Shown piece after piece: positions 56,659 through 64,000 of a DNA stretch of 64,000 bases (positions within the stretch are counted from its first letter, which is position 1; every line of letters starts with the position of its first letter). The DNA lies in contig LIQB01000002.1 in NCBI GenBank assembly GCA_001411745.2, positions 125,892-189,891 on the forward strand. Reading direction: 5' to 3'. Below the pieces are notes generated by a model. The model did no database searches, was not told where the DNA came from, and worked only from the letters and a program-made list of their open reading frames with translations. Both the position numbers and the translations under genes were made by a program. This stretch comes from Psychrobacter glacincola. GTDB lineage: Bacteria > Pseudomonadota > Gammaproteobacteria > Pseudomonadales > Moraxellaceae.

Positions 56659-57471
56659 ATGCCAATTATTAATGTCAATAATGTTGAACTTTATTACGAA
56701 GACAGCGCGCCAAACGATAAGCAAAAACCCATCATGGTATTTGCCCACGGTCTGCTGTGGAATACACACCTATTTGACAAGCAAGTTGAGTATTTTAAAG
56801 CCGGTTATCGCTGTATTACGTTTGATTTTCGGGGACAAGGGCAGTCTGAAATAACCAAGTCTGGCTATGATATGGAAACCTTAACCGAGGATACATTGGC
56901 ATTATTAAAGGCACTAGATATTCATAAATGCCATTTGTTAGGGTTGTCGATGGGTGGATTTGTCGCCCAGCGTGTCGCACTCAAATGCCCTGATTTATTG
57001 CTGTCGCTTACCCTGTTAGAGACTTCTGCTGATCCTGAAGATCCCAAAAACGTGCCGCAGTATCGTAAGCTGGTCAAAGCCATTCGTTGGTTGGGTCTCA
57101 AACGCGTGAGTAACAAGGTCATGCCTATTATGTTTGGCAATACTTTTTTGACAGATAAGTTGCGTAAGTCTGATCGTAAGCAGTGGTTAACGATGCTACA
57201 AGGCAATCGCAAAGGCGGAGTCATTAAGGCAACGATGGGCGTCATTGAGCGGTCAGGCACCTACGATCAGCTAGGAAGTATTATGGTGCCGACATTAATC
57301 GTGGTCGGTGATGAGGACACAGCAACCCCTTATTCAAAGGCTGAACGTATGCATTTTGCGATAGCAGGGTCTAAATTGGCAGTGATCAAGGGCGCTGGTC
57401 ATACTGCCACCGTAGAAGAGCCTGAGCAGGTCAATCGAGTGATTAACACCTTCTTAGCGGACTGTGTCTAG
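56659..57471 (+). CDS. Alpha/beta hydrolase
   Basis: About 270 residues. MVFAHGLLWNTHLFD is the oxyanion loop, FDFRGQGQS a conserved turn, GLSMGGFVAQ the nucleophile elbow with Ser, GDEDTATPYSKAE the Asp loop, and GAGHTATVEEPEQV the catalytic His. This is the pattern of PcaD/BioH-like or haloperoxidase-like hydrolases. The start at 56659 has AAGGAAG upstream, better than the tracked GTG. No signal peptide. Substrate unknown. Confidence 0.88.
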   Translation: MPIINVNNVELYYEDSAPNDKQKPIMVFAHGLLWNTHLFDKQVEYFKAGYRCITFDFRGQGQSEITKSGYDMETLTEDTLALLKALDIHKCHLLGLSMGGFVAQRVALKCPDLLLSLTLLETSADPEDPKNVPQYRKLVKAIRWLGLKRVSNKVMPIMFGNTFLTDKLRKSDRKQWLTMLQGNRKGGVIKATMGVIERSGTYDQLGSIMVPTLIVVGDEDTATPYSKAERMHFAIAGSKLAVIKGAGHTATVEEPEQVNRVINTFLADCV

Positions 57472-57544
57472 TTTTGAGTTGGTCTTGAAATAGCCTTAAA
57501 TAAGGCATCGTTTTAATAGTAATAGAGTGATGAAATCTTTGTGC

Positions 57545-57585
57545 TAAAAAAAGCCGTTATCACATTCAAGATAACGGCTTTTTTA
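57545..57585. terminator. Bidirectional intrinsic terminator
   Basis: A 15-bp stem (AAAAAAGCCGTTATC / GATAACGGCTTTTTT) around an 8-9-base loop. It separates the hydrolase gene from the leftward operon ending at 57638. Confidence 0.92.
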
Positions 57586-57637
57586 TTGAGCGCATGTAAG
57601 AGATTATATTTGAAGGTAGTAACTTTAAATTATTTAT

Positions 57638-58714
57638 TTATAACCGTGCCGTATAGTCATTATTACCGTCATCAAGAGTGCCACATGCCTCGGCACGATT
57701 GACGATTTCTGTTGCCCAAGCGCGATGGGTAGCAGGCTCTAGCATGGTATTATTATATTTAAACACCGCTTTCGCCTCGCTATGCAAGATTGCTTGCGCC
57801 TCATCTAAAATGCTCAATGGTACGCAATAGGCTTGTTGCACCAGCGCAATTTGGCTTGGATGAATGACCGTTTTGCCAACCAATCCTAAGCTAACATCGC
57901 GGGTTAGCTCTTGCATAAATAGCGTTGGCTGATCCAAATATTCAAAGACGGGCGCTGTCAAATAAAAGCCATGCGGCACAAAGCAGCCGAGCAGCTGATA
58001 GGCAAGGGTGCCGATAGGAGTATCATAAACGATGCTGTTTTTGGGACGGCGCAAACGCAATGCTGCAAATAAATCATTGCCACCGATACGCAAGGCAAAT
58101 ACAGGCTGGCTAAAGGCTTCTTTAAAACCAATGGCCAATTCCTGATTATGATGCGGATTAAATAACGCTGCGGTTTCAAGCGTCGGCATCAATAATTGCT
58201 CAGTACTCAGATTTTGACAGGCCATACGCCAATTAGACAGACTATACATATCGACTTTTGGCATGACAAAGCCATCAATCAAATCGATATGGGCAAAACC
58301 TGAGAGCTGCTCTAACATCGCTGGATGACGCGGGCGTATAAATACCAGCGGGCGTGTTGGTTGTTCAATCTGAATGTCGGCATGTTTTGATGGGTCATTG
58401 ATGCTATCGACATGCGTCGCCCATGTATGCAGCAACGTTTGCAAGCGCTCAAGTGCCAGCTCAACATCATTATGGCTGACGGCATCTTCTAGGCAGATGA
58501 TAATACTATTAATCGTTGGTAATTTATCGCGCTTAATGACTTGCCAAATATCTTGGCGAGTTGCTGGCATGTATAGGCTAGCCCCCAACTGATACGGGTG
58601 ATGCGCATGTGGTTTGAGCATCGCATGACGCTCAGTAATGAGGTGAGCGTAAGACTGGGTATTTTGATAAAGAGTAGACTCGTTGTTTTGCATATCTGAC
58701 ATAATTGGCATCAT
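57638..58714 (-). CDS. CitE-like TIM-barrel C-C bond lyase of the Ter-associated metabolite module
   Basis: About 358 residues of the HpcH/HpaI aldolase or citrate-lyase beta type. Recognisable parts are LGASLYMPATRQDI near the start, IICLEDAVSHNDVELAL with the acidic metal site, FVMPKVDM, MPTLETAALF, LRIGGNDLFAALRLRRP, and GLVGKTVIHPSQI. This is the variant (called C-C bond lyase) that accompanies StiP/TRSP phosphoribosyltransferases in tellurite-resistance gene neighbourhoods. It is the last gene of the leftward operon, 198 bases beyond the StiP-type gene. The start is one of two adjacent ATG codons; the Shine-Dalgarno is unclear. The exact reaction is unknown. Confidence 0.85.
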   Translation of the reverse strand: MMPIMSDMQNNESTLYQNTQSYAHLITERHAMLKPHAHHPYQLGASLYMPATRQDIWQVIKRDKLPTINSIIICLEDAVSHNDVELALERLQTLLHTWATHVDSINDPSKHADIQIEQPTRPLVFIRPRHPAMLEQLSGFAHIDLIDGFVMPKVDMYSLSNWRMACQNLSTEQLLMPTLETAALFNPHHNQELAIGFKEAFSQPVFALRIGGNDLFAALRLRRPKNSIVYDTPIGTLAYQLLGCFVPHGFYLTAPVFEYLDQPTLFMQELTRDVSLGLVGKTVIHPSQIALVQQAYCVPLSILDEAQAILHSEAKAVFKYNNTMLEPATHRAWATEIVNRAEACGTLDDGNNDYTARL

Positions 58715-58915
58715 CAATAGTGATAAGTGAATGGGTATAAAACCTAAGAAGTATCATCAAGTGGCATGGCTCAGCAGCAATGACCGCAAACCCAAAAATA
58801 CGTTTGGTAATGTCAAATTCGTTTAGCCGACAAGAAGGAGTAGTTTTACTTTTTTCTTTCGCTGCTTTGAGTTTGAGACGGGTCTGGTTTATAAAAACCG
58901 CGAGTGTAGCAATGA

Positions 58916-60112
58916 TTAATGGTCTTCGCTACGTTGCTTGATAAGCGTGATGGCTTGATAGGGATGTATTTTATCACCTAATACACTAACAATGATATTT
59001 CGCTGGGCACATAAATGTCTTAGCAGTATGGTATCAGGATGGTCAGCGCTGGCTAATAGTATGCGTTCAGGGTCACGGCGCAATATCGCCCGTGTTGCCT
59101 CTGCAATCGTTGGCTTAATGCGGTTACGATTGCTGATAGCGTAGTCTGCTGCCAGCTTGTCGATTAAAGCAGCTGTCTGATAGCGCGGCTGCTGAAACGT
59201 CGGAAAGCATTGCAAAGATGGGGCTAATGCACGGCGCGCTGCATCGATATGAGTGATGAAAGCTAAGCTATGGTCGACCTCAATTAAGTTATCATAAAAC
59301 ACGCTGCGGTGTAGCCCCAATGCTGGCTCGGTATATAAACTTCGCGAAATCAGTCCTGATACCGTACTATTTAATAGCCCTGACGGAATTAGCCAGTCAT
59401 CGATACTAGCTGCAAGCCAAGCAACGCCAGCTGGATCAGCCAGCGTTAATAAGGGAATAACACCTGCGCCTTGATGAAAGATATTGGCAAAGTTTGCATG
59501 GCTAGGATCGCTAAATTTTTCTAAACTATGAGCAAGCTCTTGATAAATCGCGCCTTTGCCTGTCCAGCCGTCAACAAATACGATAGGACTGTCTGGATGA
59601 GCATTCAATATCATGTGTAACGCAACTGGATCAAGTCCGCGGTCGCGAATGATGCTGATTCCATAATGCATGCTCGGCAAAGTAGAGCTGCTATTAACGT
59701 CTGCTAACGCACGCTGCAACAAAACGCCAACTGGCAAACCTGCGCGCACCAAACTGACTAAGACTAGCGGGCGCTCATTACTAACGATATGTTCATTTCG
59801 AGATTTTTGAAAAATGTGATGTAGCGTATAAGCCAAATTAGCAATATCAGTGGCAGTCCTCTCAGCTCCTTGCTCTAATGCTTGCGTGTATAGCTGCTCA
59901 TGCATAGCAGTAGGCGCTTGCTCCAAGGTCAACATATCAGAATAATGACGTTGCCCACTTTGAATAAGTGCTTCTTTTTGGCTCACAGGCACATCGGCGA
60001 CCGCGTCTTTAGCGACTATATCGAGCAGTACGGTCACATCACTGGCAAGATAGCTGCCTGAGCCATATGCTGCTAATTTTTGAACATTAGGGTTTGTTAT
60101 ATGATGGGTCAT
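58916..60112 (-). CDS. StiP-type phosphoribosyltransferase with C-terminal PELOTA-like domain
   Basis: A 398-residue protein. GSYLASDVTVLLDIV leads in; LVLVSLVRAGLPVGVLLQRAL is the PRTase core with the family-specific arginine, IRDRGLD follows, and FVDGWTGKGAIYQEL is the PRPP-binding loop form. The C-terminal ~80 residues, RILLASADHPDTILLRHLCAQRNI, resemble the PELOTA/L7Ae-type RNA-binding fold. Databases often name this family cysteine protease StiP, but the fold is that of a phosphoribosyltransferase. Comparative genomics predicts it makes a nucleoside-like metabolite with the other operon products. The gene ends 63 bases before the HAD start upstream. Confidence 0.88.
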   Translation of the reverse strand: MTHHITNPNVQKLAAYGSGSYLASDVTVLLDIVAKDAVADVPVSQKEALIQSGQRHYSDMLTLEQAPTAMHEQLYTQALEQGAERTATDIANLAYTLHHIFQKSRNEHIVSNERPLVLVSLVRAGLPVGVLLQRALADVNSSSTLPSMHYGISIIRDRGLDPVALHMILNAHPDSPIVFVDGWTGKGAIYQELAHSLEKFSDPSHANFANIFHQGAGVIPLLTLADPAGVAWLAASIDDWLIPSGLLNSTVSGLISRSLYTEPALGLHRSVFYDNLIEVDHSLAFITHIDAARRALAPSLQCFPTFQQPRYQTAALIDKLAADYAISNRNRIKPTIAEATRAILRRDPERILLASADHPDTILLRHLCAQRNIIVSVLGDKIHPYQAITLIKQRSEDH

Positions 60113-60175
60113 AAAATAATTTCTACTTCTATAAACGGCGGCGATTATTGTTTTTATTTAGGAGGGATTAAGTGT

Positions 60176-61003
60176 TTAGAATGATTGAGAGCTAAGTCGT
60201 TCATGTAACTGACCATGATTGGGCATACCATACCAGTCAAGCAGCTGTAAAAATGGTAAATCTGCCAGACTGTCACCAAAGCCAAAGCTTGGTCGTTGAC
60301 TGTCTAAATGATTAGCTAACAAGAACTGTACCGCATGGCGCTTATGAACTGCGTGCGGCAATATCGCTAGATTATTCGCATTCACGTGCACATAAAAATC
60401 CTGCTCAAAGTCTCGTATTAACGTTGGCAGTTTTGCAGCGAGATCTACTAATGCTTGATGGTCTTTTTGCCCATGTTTGATAGCCAGATAAATGGTTAAT
60501 TCTCTATTATCAGCGCCATCACTAAAGCTATCGATATGCGGTGTAAAGACCAGCTGGCTACTGTCATTTTTGCTGTGATTCGCGAATAGCTGGCTCAGCT
60601 GCTGCAATTTTTCTTGCAATGGCGCAAGCTTATTATACATATGCTGTTGCCACTGGGCTTGTAACATACCGTCTTTGTCAAGAATAATCGCGCCATGAGT
60701 CAAAACTTGCCAGCTATCAAAAGGCAGTTTTACGCGCTGGATTTCACTACGGTCACGTGCCGTCACTACGATTAGATCAGTGCTAGCAAGTAGCCAGTTA
60801 AAAAACGTGGCTTGGCGCTGACTCATAAAACTTAATGGCTCGCCTTGTTTGTTAACGGTTGCGCAAACTAAGTTTTCAGCTTCAGTGGTGGGTAAGTCCC
60901 ATGCGTCAATTTTACGCTGAGTTTGAAAAAGCGTATCGTCCAAATCCATTAGCGCGTAAGGCTTAACGATATCAGGATTGGCTTGAAAGAATGGGCTGGT
61001 CAT
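60176..61003 (-). CDS. HAD-superfamily hydrolase of the Ter-associated metabolite module
   Basis: A 275-residue HAD phosphatase. The nucleophile motif DLDDTLFQTQRK is at residues 19-30, motif II is VVTARDRSE, and motif IV is SFGFGDSLADLPF. The cap region is inserted between motifs II and III. HAD proteins of this kind are part of the predicted metabolite pathway with the PRTases and the CitE-like lyase. It would remove a phosphate from a sugar or nucleotide-like intermediate. It lies between the two PRTase genes on the same strand, with gaps of 63 and 82 bases. Confidence 0.88.
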   Translation of the reverse strand: MTSPFFQANPDIVKPYALMDLDDTLFQTQRKIDAWDLPTTEAENLVCATVNKQGEPLSFMSQRQATFFNWLLASTDLIVVTARDRSEIQRVKLPFDSWQVLTHGAIILDKDGMLQAQWQQHMYNKLAPLQEKLQQLSQLFANHSKNDSSQLVFTPHIDSFSDGADNRELTIYLAIKHGQKDHQALVDLAAKLPTLIRDFEQDFYVHVNANNLAILPHAVHKRHAVQFLLANHLDSQRPSFGFGDSLADLPFLQLLDWYGMPNHGQLHERLSSQSF

Positions 61004-61085
61004 AAAGGTGTCCGTAAGGGTTGAATGTGAAAAGCAGAGCGGGATTTAGAGGATAGTTGTAAGAAGACAGTTCTTATAAAATAAT

Positions 61086-62414
61086 TTACAGCGTCGGATC
61101 CACCACTAATACATTCTCCAAACCTTGCCACATAGCATCGACGCTATCAGCGGACGTTTCCACACACAAGACAATCAAATCCCAATCGCTAGGTGTAACG
61201 TTATACGCAAAGTTGGTCATACCAAGCCCATAATTATCATTAAAACTTAGCATCGAGGTAATTGCGCCACCAAGCGCAATCGGTGAACGGGTTAACGCAC
61301 TAAAATTAACCGTATTCTTACTATTCTCTACATGCGTATTTTGCGCAAGCCATTCCGCCAATAAAAACGGTAACCAAACAAACTCATTACTGCCCAATAC
61401 TAAGATACGCTGTGGCAACTGTTCTTTATCAAACGGCTCTTTCTCAGGTTGAGCTTGCTTGTTAAAAACATTAAAGGCAGTTTGAAACCTCAAAAGATAA
61501 TGATCAAACCCATCAGTGCTATCTAGGGTTGGGAAACGTCCCCAATTACCAGTATTACCTAGCGCCTGACTGCCTGCCTCAGTTGTATCGACCGACGGCA
61601 TCGTGATCGGTTCAGGATTGGGCGCATCTGTCCAAGTCCATGCACCAGACAGTAGATGATGACGTTGAAAGTGGATATTGGGCAGGCGTTTTGCGATTTG
61701 ATCAGATACAGCTTCATTGGCATCGGCTGCATTCTGTTTCTGGTTTAAAGACCAATCAACCAAAGTGGTAAGACGTACTTGCTCTAGTTGGTCAAGTCCT
61801 GCGTTACGAAGGGCAGTGACGACATTAACGCAAGTATTGCCCGTCGATGCTTCATCATCCACCATAATCAAGGTTTTGCTTGCTAGTAATTGCGCTTGGG
61901 TCACTGTATCTGCACTTTGATAAATGAGATGCTGGCTGGCATGACTGTGGTCTTCGCTGAAAGTGGTTAATAAAGAGTCGCTGCTACTGTCCTTATTGTC
62001 ATCATGTTGCGCATGCCGCGTAGAGTTCAATAGTAAGGCTTTGGGGTAACGCGTTTGTAGCGCTTGATGTACCCCCGCAGATAAGCCAACCGCCGTCTCT
62101 GCCATACCGATGACTAAAATCGGCTCAGGCAAATCGCTAGGAACCAAATTCGCCAAGTCAGTAAAAGCATGACGCATGGTGCTAGGAGCCACTGGAATAT
62201 GACGACCTAATACTTTTGAGACAAACAAAAAGGCACGTTTTGGGTTAATGCGTTGTGCAAATCCAAGTAAGTCTTCTAATTGATAATCGTTACTTGGTTC
62301 TGCCCCATTTTTCGTAGTGGCTGAATTGGTTTGATAGGTTAAATCAAGATTGCCGCGTGGTAGGGTAATGGTGCAGACATAGCTTTTTTTCATGGAAATA
62401 CTGTTTGTAGTCAT
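61086..62414 (-). CDS. Phosphoribosyltransferase with TRSP domain (Ter-associated)
   Basis: A 442-residue protein. The N-terminal half is a type I PRTase fold: LEDLLGFAQRINPKRAFLFVSKVLGRHIPV, ILVIGMAETAVGLSAGVHQAL, and TLIMVDDEASTGNTCVNVV, which is the PRPP-binding loop (VVDDExSTG-type). The C-terminal half contains RILVLGSNEFVWLPFLLAEWLA and VTPSDWDLIVLCVETS, matching the TRSP-type domain. Together with the StiP-type enzyme it should build the predicted nucleoside-like compound. A second ATG seven codons in is possible. It starts 26 bases after the TerB/J gene, so they are co-transcribed. Confidence 0.88.
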   Translation of the reverse strand: MTTNSISMKKSYVCTITLPRGNLDLTYQTNSATTKNGAEPSNDYQLEDLLGFAQRINPKRAFLFVSKVLGRHIPVAPSTMRHAFTDLANLVPSDLPEPILVIGMAETAVGLSAGVHQALQTRYPKALLLNSTRHAQHDDNKDSSSDSLLTTFSEDHSHASQHLIYQSADTVTQAQLLASKTLIMVDDEASTGNTCVNVVTALRNAGLDQLEQVRLTTLVDWSLNQKQNAADANEAVSDQIAKRLPNIHFQRHHLLSGAWTWTDAPNPEPITMPSVDTTEAGSQALGNTGNWGRFPTLDSTDGFDHYLLRFQTAFNVFNKQAQPEKEPFDKEQLPQRILVLGSNEFVWLPFLLAEWLAQNTHVENSKNTVNFSALTRSPIALGGAITSMLSFNDNYGLGMTNFAYNVTPSDWDLIVLCVETSADSVDAMWQGLENVLVVDPTL

Positions 62415-62439
62415 ATAAAGGTTTCAACGTTATTGAGTG

Positions 62440-63513
62440 CTAAAATCGTAGTGTTTCTTTTGCAAGGTTTAGTTCTTGAGCTTTTTCTTGAAGTACCAGT
62501 TTCACAGATTCAGGTAAGTGAGTGTATTTGTCAGGATGAAAGTCTTTGATCTTTAACCTATAAGCTCTACGCATTTCTTCGATAGTAGCTCCTTCTAACA
62601 AACCAAGAATCTTTAATGCTTTTAGATTATCAGAAGCTTCTGTAGGTTTGTCTTGGTTTTTAAGGGTTTCAAAACCAGAGTAAACATCCTCTAATATTTC
62701 ATTGCTAATGCCCATTAATTTGCTCAGATTTTTAATCTCTGCTAGACCTTTTTCTATATGTAACCATTTTCCTGACTCTAAGTTATTGATTATTATTCGA
62801 GCTGATGCATAGAAAATAGTATTCTTGTCATTAGTAGTATTTGCTCTATTATTGAAATCCTTAACACATTCTCTCAAATCTATTGAAGTACCTGATAAGA
62901 TTTTCATTTGATTTTTTAAAAAATCTCGTTCTTCTGGATTGCTTTCTATGTGATTTGAAAAAACATTTTTGATAACTTTAATGTTGTCTTTAGACCAAGA
63001 TTTTGAATCATTAGAATCACCTTTTTTTATGGAGTAGTAAGCCAAAATTTTTATTGTAGGAATGAACCATTCCATAAGTAAAAAAGAGCTAGAGCTTATA
63101 CGAATTTCCTCTTGAGATTTGAGTTTATCGAGAATAACGCCATCTTTTAAAAGCGTAATATTAAACTCTAAGGTGATATCTTTATTTCTAGGCAAAATTA
63201 AAGCATTGATAGGCACACTTATTGAATAAGGACCATTATTATCGTTATTGCGAGCACCAGTTATAAAGTTACCTTCTTCATCATTAAAAATATCATAATA
63301 ACTTTTTACATTTTGTCCCTGATAAGCAAGTTCAAGAATAACAACTTCTGTTCCATAAGGAATAGTATCCATACTTAAGTGTAGATACTTGCCCTCTAGC
63401 TTCGTAGTATAGGAATAGTTTCTAGTGGCAGTATTATCTGAAACACTTTCATCATCATTTGACAAAGCACCTATTATGAAAAAAACAGCAACTAAAATTA
63501 TTATATAAATCAT
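62440..63513 (-). CDS. Membrane-anchored TerB-like/J-domain protein
   Basis: A 357-residue protein. Residues 1-19 form a TM anchor. About 30-140 is beta-rich, with EGKYLHLSMDTIPYGTEVVILELAYQG and PYSISVPINAL; I cannot match this part to a family. About 150-290 is helical with TerB/DjlA-like spacing. The last 60 residues are a J domain with the HPD motif in RRAYRLKIKDFHPDKYTHLP. It resembles DjlA in overall plan (TM, TerB-type middle, C-terminal J) with an added beta domain. It is the first gene of the leftward operon. Base composition is more AT-rich than its neighbours, which may mean it was acquired separately. Confidence 0.78.
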   Translation of the reverse strand: MIYIIILVAVFFIIGALSNDDESVSDNTATRNYSYTTKLEGKYLHLSMDTIPYGTEVVILELAYQGQNVKSYYDIFNDEEGNFITGARNNDNNGPYSISVPINALILPRNKDITLEFNITLLKDGVILDKLKSQEEIRISSSSFLLMEWFIPTIKILAYYSIKKGDSNDSKSWSKDNIKVIKNVFSNHIESNPEERDFLKNQMKILSGTSIDLRECVKDFNNRANTTNDKNTIFYASARIIINNLESGKWLHIEKGLAEIKNLSKLMGISNEILEDVYSGFETLKNQDKPTEASDNLKALKILGLLEGATIEEMRRAYRLKIKDFHPDKYTHLPESVKLVLQEKAQELNLAKETLRF

Positions 63514-64000
63514 ATCTATTTGCTTACTTTAGTTATTAATTTTTATTGGAATTTTTTCTTACATTTGTACTAAAATTTTTGCTTTGTATATATAGTTTTA
63601 AATAAAAAAGGTGTAAGTATTATCACATGCTACTAGAATTAATGCTCTGTGCTTGCTGTACCTACGTAGATAGAAGTTGCTAAAAACTCATTTGAGTAGC
63701 GGTGTATACTTTTGAAAGTTGGGTAACTATAGCTTTCTAATTATTTAGGTTAGATTTTATCAAGGTTAAAATCTTAAAAATATAGTGTAGCTCAACACTT
63801 GTTATTTCTAAGCCGGGTTATTATGATAGCGCGTATCGAAATAATCAACTACTAAATAAATCAAGTGTTTAGATGTATTTATTTAAGGTTTGTCGACACT
63901 ATAGTGAATCATTAACCCTGACAACCTACTAACCACAAAGCTCCGCGACTTTGTTTGCTTAATTGCGGCGTGGTCAGCGGCGCAGCTGTCGTGCGTAACA
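63514..64000. other. AT-rich region upstream of the TerB/J operon
   Basis: About 487 bases. It should contain the operon promoter. The last ~90 bases are distinctly more GC-rich and carry a minus-strand frame that ends at a TAA (63912-63914) and runs off the window. That may be the 3' end of another gene, but it is too short to support. Confidence 0.35.

Noticed and set aside
60176-62414. Toxin-antitoxin or phage-defence reading of the HAD and PRTase genes.
   Set aside because: The domain combination and order match the known Ter-linked metabolite enzymes better, and no toxin or nuclease motif is visible.
63912-64000. A GC-richer minus-strand frame that ends at TAA 63912-63914 and runs off the window.
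   Set aside because: Only about 29 codons are visible and no domain or ribosome-binding evidence can be seen; it could be the 3' end of a gene or chance.

Overview
The window looks like chromosome of a Psychrobacter-type gammaproteobacterium (Moraxellaceae). The protein sequences, the moderately AT-rich base composition, the Acinetobacter-like type VI secretion (T6SS) layout with a TagX peptidoglycan hydrolase, and the mix of housekeeping genes (uvrB, recJ, dapD, lipA, acnB, queE) all point that way. This is a judgement from sequence reading; no database search was run.

Layout. 1-9960 is one flank of a T6SS locus. tssM, cut by the window edge, and a 598-residue membrane protein run leftward. 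tagX, a TssJ-like lipoprotein, tssK and tssL run rightward, so this block holds the membrane-complex and baseplate-linker genes; the sheath, tube and ATPase genes must lie outside. 10.1-11.8 kb holds tRNA-Asn and an aspartate aminotransferase. 12.3-17.9 kb is a five-gene lipid-modification operon (SDR, FAD oxidoreductase, DUF1365, Cfa-like methyltransferase, DUF2177). 18-24.6 kb has a thioesterase, a CDF metal transporter, a DUF2059 protein, an IS630-family element and the divergent dps/uvrB pair. 24.8-34 kb holds two tandem paralogue pairs (HisC-like aminotransferases; TRIC/UPF0126 membrane proteins), each pair split by a copy of the same ~173-bp MITE-like repeat, with an island of small orphan genes and recJ between them. 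34-40 kb has a DMT exporter, queE, dapD, a lipase-like hydrolase and an amidohydrolase lipoprotein. 40.7-45 kb is an arsenosugar-type cluster (arsS, DUF547, two glycosyltransferase-like genes) facing an MTA phosphorylase. 45.5-49.1 kb is a TAXI-TRAP transporter operon with an octanucleotide tandem repeat just upstream. 49-57.5 kb has lipA, a carboxymuconolactone decarboxylase-like gene, acnB, DUF805, a PACE-type exporter with a structured-looking leader, an enoyl-CoA hydratase, a third MITE copy and a hydrolase.

57.6-63.5 kb is the most unusual block: a leftward operon encoding a membrane-anchored TerB/J-domain protein, a PRTase-TRSP protein, a HAD hydrolase, a StiP-type PRTase-PELOTA protein and a CitE-like lyase. 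This is the set of enzymes predicted to make a nucleoside-like metabolite in tellurite-resistance (Ter) stress systems, but here no terD/terC-type genes are visible.

Most genes have convincing starts. Several tracked starts were moved to the ATG, GTG or TTG that carries a Shine-Dalgarno sequence. Strong intrinsic terminators separate most transcription units.
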